A stretch of DNA of 64,000 nucleotides, from the NCBI RefSeq assembly GCF_964355755.1, contig NC_092674.1, positions 8,873,001 through 8,937,000 on the forward strand. The letters are read 5' to 3'. The stretch comes from Antedon mediterranea (Eukaryota > Echinodermata > Crinoidea > Comatulida > Antedonidae). A program made the translations under genes and the position numbers. Within the stretch, counting starts at the first letter, position 1. Every line of letters starts with the position of its first letter. This document shows, piece by piece, positions 1 to 7,800 of the stretch. The notes beneath the pieces were generated by a model that saw only the letters and a list, made by a program, of their open reading frames with translations, was not told the origin of the DNA and did not search any database.

Positions 1-1524
1 ATATTGTACTTAGTTACGTATAGAAACAGTTGCTACAATACACTATAGGTAAAACGTTGATGTCATTTTACCTCAATATGTAAATTTTTTTTTTTTTCAT
101 GAAACTCCATATTTAAATATCATTTGTTACGTAAACAGGTTTAAGATAACACTAAACGCTTTTTTACCTTTATTCAGATTTGTCAAGACTTTCTTTCTGA
201 GATTATTAGGATTCAGTATTTAAAGTAAATTTGGCAAAAAGTAGAAATGTAAAACTATGTAGAAAAAATGTTTTGTATTTATGAAAAACCCCTTATTTTT
301 TTTAAATGTTCGCATAGAAACAGTTACTATGGTAAAATGTTGACCTCAAAATGAATGAATTTACAAGGTCAAGTTTGTCATTAATGGAATGCAGTAGAAG
401 TCAAATTGGGAAAAATTACAAATGCAATCAATTCTTTGTATTTATAAAAACGCCATTTTTTACGTTTTTTTTTTAAATTACTTTCCTTAGTTACACATAG
501 AAATGGTTGCTAAGGTAACACTATAGGTAAAATATAAAAATTTTTGAGAATTGTTATGAACTATCTTGTAAATTTTGATCAAACATTAATAGTTGTAGTA
601 AAGTGGGGACCTGTCCTGTTTTGCATTCTGACCCCTTTTGACCTCAAATGACCTATTTACAAGGTCAGATTTTTTGGGAGGTCTTTGTATCTCTTTACAC
701 AAAATAGATTTAAAAATTTATAAAAACCATTGACTCAATTATTTCCAAGTTTAACATTATTTTCCATCAACTAAATATTTTAATGCAAAATACTGTTTTT
801 CTGGCAATTAATTGAAATAAACCTGGCAACACATTCTCCTATTTTATCTAAACTATTCGTATGACTCTAGTAGCATTATGACAAGCCATATATACATTTT
901 ATTATTGAATTAGCCATATTTAAATTGTGTTTCATGTGTTTTGTTTGTTGATATTTTGTTATATTTTTTGTATTTTTCGTATTTTCCTGGCAACACAAAA
1001 CCTATGTACGAAATTTACCCCAGTGTTTTTTTCGTGATTATTGTTGACAAACCTATTGACTATCAAATTAAAAAACCTCATTGATTTAAAAACACCACTT
1101 TGGAAGTTATAGGTACGTTTATGAGGTATACTTTTATAAAAAAAATATTTTTTAAAAACACCCCTTTTTAAAATAATAGTATCAACCAAACTCCATTTTG
1201 TAATTTATTTTTTTTCTACATTAAATGGAACTCAATACATGTTGTTTACACTGCTATAAACAAAAACTGTATACTGTAAGTATTTTTGGTTAGAATAAGT
1301 ATACAAGTTTGTACTTTTTCACTATAGAAAATCTGTGAAAAATGGCAAAAACATCAAAATTTGGATAATTGACCGTTGTCATGGCAACGGAGGCTAAAAA
1401 TTAAAATGAATGTTGTAGATATGCTTTTTATTGAAATGTCTATTCATGGTAAAAATTTGAGAGAAATCCATTTTTTTACATCTGCCACCAAATCTTTGAT
1501 TTTTACAGACAATGGCTCTTATAT
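1..1524 (+). mobile_element. Right part of long-inverted-repeat element (copy 1)
   Basis: Nearly identical, with small indels, to 35172-36697 in the same orientation, and ends in the same terminal motif ACAGACAATGGCTCTTA. The left part lies outside the window. It contains degenerate internal units around TTAGTTACGTATAGAAACAG. No coding potential was seen. Confidence 0.85.
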
Positions 1525-1635
1525 GCAGACAAACAAAACTGACATTGATTGTTTGAAGGTTATTGTCATTAAATTTTCATATGCCTAGGCGAATGTTTGC
1601 GTCCTCTATGAGAGCCCTTCTAGTTTGCTATTCAA

Positions 1636-1833
1636 TTATTTACTACAGTTGACTCTTTGAATACTGGATTGGACACATACACTACGAAGGAAAGGAAAAA
1701 GTTGTTTAATTACCGCTTTTTCTTTAAACTTGACTTTAGTGTAGGACAAAAGCAGACTATTCATGGTATCTCTAACAACAACGTGAAAGTCACATCCATC
1801 AGGTGGTACCTCTTGAGGGCGCCAAATTTCAGT
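1636..1833 (-). CDS. WD-repeat-like gene exon 20 (C-terminus and stop)
   Basis: Codes TEIWRPQEVPPDGCDFHVVV to the stop, residues about 727-791, ending VNCSK. The acceptor is TTTCACAG. No canonical AATAAA is visible before the repeat element that begins about 110 bases past the stop. Confidence 0.8.
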   Translation of the reverse strand, partial: TEIWRPQEVPPDGCDFHVVVRDTMNSLLLSYTKVKFKEKAVIKQLFPFLRSVCVQSSIQRVNCSK

Positions 1834-4800
1834 CTGTGAAATAATTAGAAGAGAAAAAGGCCAAATGCATTTGACCAGCTCATGATTACACATCTGTGAA
1901 TATTATTCAACAACATTTTTTTTCAATTTTTACTTTTTTTGTCCCCCTGAAAAAAATAATTCACAAACAGATTTTGGTTGAATGTATGTTAATGCCACAT
2001 AATAGTTATTCACTTTGACCAAAAATTTGATTGAAAAAAAAAATATTTACCTGAAAAAAACTGTAATTTAAAGCAAAACTTATCCAAAATTGCTGCCAGC
2101 CAATGGGTTTTATTTTGGCATTTTATAAGTGAAAACTACAAAATGGCCTATTCAAAGTCTGATTTAATTAAACTTTATTTTTCATGTTTTTGGGGGACAA
2201 TACATCTTTAAAAAACAAAACATTTGATATTAGTATTACCAGAGTTCCTTCATCATCATCTCTTTTCCTATGCCAACCAACAGTTCGTAATTTCAACCAT
2301 GTAACTTCTTTTTGCGTTTGCTTTCTATCCTCTTTCAGTTTCTCTGATAACGCTTTTTTTGTCGCTCTCTTCTTACTTTTATATGCGTTCTCAGTAAATA
2401 CGACCTATCATAAGAAATAATTACATGACATTGTCAGAAACAACATATCTATTTTACTATATATTGTTTAGTACTAAATCATAATGTGGAAACTTAGTGT
2501 GGAAACATAATATGTTGTTTATTGGGGAGCCAATGGGGTGAATATATCTTTATTTTATATTTTTTTGTTCTACTTTTACTTAACAATAAACGTTATTGAA
2601 GAAACCATTACACACTTTTATGGTATTGACCTTTCAATGTTCTTCCAAATAAACATTTTTTAAATGCAGTATTCAAGATATTAGACGAATGAATGACTAC
2701 TTTGACAGCCATACCAAAGGATCAAAATCTCACCTGTGGCTCTTGATCTTCAACTGCCACAAAGGTCTTCTCATCCATCACAAGACGGTAACGATTTAAC
2801 GGCTCAAACCATCCAAAATGACTTAATTGCATTCTGCAATTGAAAATAAACTTATTATAGGTAAACTTAATAATTTAGGCTTAACAATTGAAGTAAAATA
2901 CATGTCTATAAAAAGAAAAAAGAAAGACTTTGTTGACGAATAACATTTTAGTAAGTAGAGACTAGATCGCAGAGGCCTTCTATAGAGTATAAGGATGTAT
3001 TAATTGTGAAATAAATGCTAGCGAGGAATTATGAAGGAATTTAAGAGCAAATTCTTAAGTGATTCCTACCGTTTTTAGCTTCCACGCAGCTCAAATTTTA
3101 AGTCACAGAATTTATTTAATATTCATATTATAATCATTCTTACTTGTTATACTTCCAGATGTTGATATAACCCTTTGCATCCACTGACAAGAGGTTACCA
3201 CAGTTACCAACACAGCCCAGGAGAACCAATGGATGTTCATGGCAACGAAATAAAGCAGCTGGGATATCCTGGCTAATATAATTTGGCTGATGTTGCAGAT
3301 TAATCTAGCAACAAAGACAAAAATAAATAATGGTATACTAAATTGGAAACCAGACAATAAATCTTCAAATATAGATATCCTGTATGGAAATACATATCAT
3401 AGGTATGCAAATATATATGTGTATGCAAATATATATCAAATTTATAAATGTATATACCTGTATCCAAATAAATGCAAATATATACCTGTATGCAAATGAA
3501 TATTGCATATATGCAAATATATACCTGTATGCAAATGAATATTGTATATATGTATTATAAAAACACATGTGTACAAATACTGATAAAAAATTTAGCATTT
3601 TTTTCAAGAGGTTTCTGATTCTGTTCAAATTCATATATTTACCTTAGGAAAAGTGTTGACCTCTGATGACATTTCGTCAGATGCTGCAGCAATCAAAGGT
3701 TCAATATTGCATTTCAAAATGTCACCATTATCAAATCCAACGAGAAACTCATTCTGCAAAAAAAATATATTTTCTGTTATTCATTTTATATTACTGTAGA
3801 ACACCCTATGGTGTCTCATCAATAGCCTTAGTGGTAAAACATATATTTCTCCTGTTTGTTTCACAGGAAAATGTCCCGTTAATAGGAGTTTTTCGTGGAT
3901 AATTTTCTACTGTAGTAGTATGTTTTGAGCATATGAAGATTGCAAAGGTTTTTTTAATTGAGTAGAGATGATTGTTACCTACTTGAGTGCCTAGTAATGT
4001 GTGACTTGGGTAAAAACAAGACAGACTGGGCCCAAGTGTAGCGGTCTTAGTCCCACCTTCAGCAAGAGGACCTGTAAGTATTTAAAAAAAGCAGAAAAAA
4101 GGTTTATAAAACAGAGCATTGTCCAATAGTATTGTGGTTGCTGTTTTATCACAGTGACTCCCTTTCCATATCTTTATCTTTATTGAAGACATTTTTATGA
4201 CAAATAAAAGGTTGGTTCTAAACATCTTGTAACCCATCTAACGTAAGCAAAACTTTCCCAGACGTATGTTTTCAAGAAGTTCTAAAGTTTTTATCACATA
4301 ATTTATATTTGTTGTGTATAAAAGATAAACAAATGTTACCTTGCTTAAACTTGTAATCATTGGGTGCCAGTCGTGCATAGAGCGTCATCTGATGAGGAAG
4401 GGTATTTGTACGGCCTGCAGAGACTTCAAAGTCTTTAATATCTCTTTTAGTAGCAACCCCTCCCGATGTCATTGACCATATATGGAGTGAACCCTAGATA
4501 AGAAAATATAAAGACAAGTAATAGTACAAAAAAATAACATGGTAATCGGTTATCATAATTATCCATTAGTTGCAATAATTTGTAGGCCTACATACCGATT
4601 CATTAATGGATATTAATCTTGAAGCATCCCAACTCCATTTGAGACTAATAATAGGATCACTGTAAATGCTGTCATTGCCTATTAGTCTTACAAGATTTAT
4701 AGGGCTTGTCCATAAATCATACACTAATATATCACCTATTACAAAAATAAAAAATAAAGTACCGTATACATTACTTCAACACACCCATATAGATACAAAA

Positions 4801-7800
4801 AAACTGCACATACTGAAATAAACTGCACACTGAAACGAAATTCACATACAGAAATCAAATTCACAAATTAAAAGCAACTTCACACACTGAAAACAAATTC
4901 ACACATTGAAAGCAACTTTACACACTGAAATAAACTTCACACATTGAAATAAACTGCACACACTGAAATAAACTGCACACTCTGAAATAAACTACATATA
5001 CTGAAATAAACTGCACACTGAAATCAAATTCACATACTGAAATCAACTGCACGCATTGAAATCTGCTGCACACATTGAATTCAATTTCACACCATAAAAA
5101 ACTACTCACAAAAAGCAAGAATGGTTAGGCTTACCATGGGAATAACCAAAAGCTAGTAAACGATGATCAGGTGATAGTGATGACATCTCAACGCCTTTAG
5201 ATCTGCGAACAATTTTTATCTCATCCAACATAGGATACATTTTCTTTAAAAACAAAATTGATTATCACAACATAATAAAAATAAACTGTTTCATTTTCCA
5301 ATTTAAATTATATCACTCTATTTTTAGCAATCTAGTACTAGTATTGTTGTAAAAAATCCAGTGATGTTTGTAAAAACAATTATTTAGTCTATAGTTTAAA
5401 ATAGCAGCAAAATTCAAGATTTTAGTCTACCTTCCAATATGCTAGTTCTTTTGTCCTAAAGATCCTCATGGCAGCAGGGTGTTCTTCATTCCTTTTCTCT
5501 TGCAGAACATCAGCATCTTGGAAGTGGAGAACTTTGATGTCATCATCAATGTCTTCACCAGACATGCCACTGACTTTATCCGCTTCTTCTGAAGTTGATG
5601 TCAGTTTTTGTGAATGAACCCAGATGTTATCTCTGAAAGGTTTAGAAACATGTCTTTAAGAATGTCTTTAAGAATAATTAAAATTTCTTCTAAATACCTA
5701 TATATACTGAAACAAAATAAAGTAACACATATTTACAGTTTAAATAAACACACATAGAATTTTAAAGAGAACAAATGGATTTTGATTTTATTTTTTTACA
5801 AATCTGTTTTTTATAACTCAAATGAAACAGTCCTATTAGATTCCATTAAGATGGAGTCAAATGTATTCAAACAAATTAATAAATACCTTTTCTTTTGTCT
5901 TTCTTTCACCATTTGATGATATGTTCCTGTAACTAGCGAGTATGCAGGGTCATTTTCCTCTCGACCTTCTTTCTTCTTGGTTGCTATGGCCTTCAAAAAA
6001 TTATAACAAAAAAAATGTAATAATCATTTTACTCTGAAAGTGTCTGTACAACAGAAATTTGTCCCTTAAATACAGCACACAATCAATCATTTGTTGACAA
6101 TAAGTTGAAAATGGATAGGTAGGTGACAAAACAAGACTAACACTTTCTTCAGCTGAATTGATCACCAATAATTGTGTCATTGCCCTGATGCACATCTCAG
6201 TGCTTAGATATTCCTCCGTAATTTCTAGGCTTAGCTTTGCAGAAACCTAGATAAATAAGTAATACAATTCTTTAATTGGTTAGAATCTGGATCAATTAAG
6301 GTAAGTAATTTAAATGGCAAAAGTTCTTTAAAAAAACCCTTATACAGTATCTATTTTAAATGACGGGTATTGGGCTTACCTCTAGAATAATTTCTTCCAT
6401 CATTAAATGGCAAATCTTCTCTTTAGTAAGTTGTTCCTTGTGTTCTTGAATTCTCTTCTCCTCGAGGTCTAAAACCCGACTAAATTACAACCGAATTAAG
6501 TTAAATTAATACATCTATCGATACAATGAATTAAAAGATGAAAGTGGTAAACGTTTCGATGCATTGTTCTGATACATCATACAATGCATCATTCTGACGC
6601 ATAGTTCTGATGTATTGTTTTTATTCAGCATTCTGATGCATATTTCTGATGTAATAATGTCATTCTTATATAGTACTTAATGCATAGGGCCTCTAAGCAC
6701 TTCACATTATTACTGCGGTTATGTTTGCATCAAACACATATGGAAATATACTCCCATAATGCTGCAGCCTCAGCACAGTTGTGTTTATACCAGGAATCCA
6801 CTTGTACGTCTGGGTGGGGATAGGCAAACGTAAGTAAAATGTCTTGAGCATTTGATTTGAACTCATGATCAGTAGTCCAATGTCCTACAAACTGCGCCAC
6901 ATGCAGTCTGATGCATTAAGCTCTGTCCACAAACTTTATGTGACAACACGAATGTGATGTGCCCATATGGACATAATGATGTCATATCCCTACCATATTT
7001 AAGCATATCACTACCATATTTGGGCACATCACACTTCTTTGTCAAACTGGTGTAGACAGAACTTTAGTCCCATGTATTTTTCTGATGTATTATTTACATA
7101 GGTGACGATTGTTTGTATACATCTATTTGATACATAAATATCTTTAAAAGGATACATGGTGTTCAGTCTATCTTGCATCCATTTTTCAGGTTCAAAGAGC
7201 ATGATGCCATCAGCAACTTCAACCAAAATATCACGGACCTGAAAAATGTCACCATTAAAAAGAAACTGCAAGCATTAAATGATGTTATCTGTTTGGTATT
7301 GCAGAAAGATCTTGGCTAGATGGCATTTAAATGTAAGGTGAAGAGCAGAGAATGAGAAGCATGTTTAGGTCAGGTAATTTATTAATTTGTTCTACCACCA
7401 GAACCATGGAGCAATGAGCCACAAACCCTTGTCGATGTTAAGACTATGTGATTATGGTTCCACTGTCTTAACCACTCGGCCCCTTACACTACTTCACCAC
7501 AATTCCCCATCCTGATTCTCCTTACCATGTGGTAGGTCTGTGATTGGTGAGGTTCATATGTCCAGCCTTCTAAATGCTGAGGGTTTCTACGCATCTTTTC
7601 TACTTCACGTCTAAACAGTAAAATCAAATTCTAGATGAAGCGTGGTTCCCACTAGCGACGCAACACAAGGACGTAACGCAACGCAAGTGAATTGACCAAT
7701 CACAAGCGATGGCTTATCCGCTTGTGATTGCTAACTGTCTATAACTTCGCTTGTCATTGGTTAAAATGCTTGCGTTGCGTTTACGTCCTTGCATTACGTT

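Noticed and set aside
3112-3357. Hydrophobic 81-codon minus frame as a membrane protein
   Set aside because: It is a shifted reading of exon 17 of the WD-repeat gene; the frame used there gives WD-like strands and fits the exon phases.
7381-7487. Functional tRNA-Leu or tRNA-Ser
   Set aside because: Only the 5' half looks like a tRNA.
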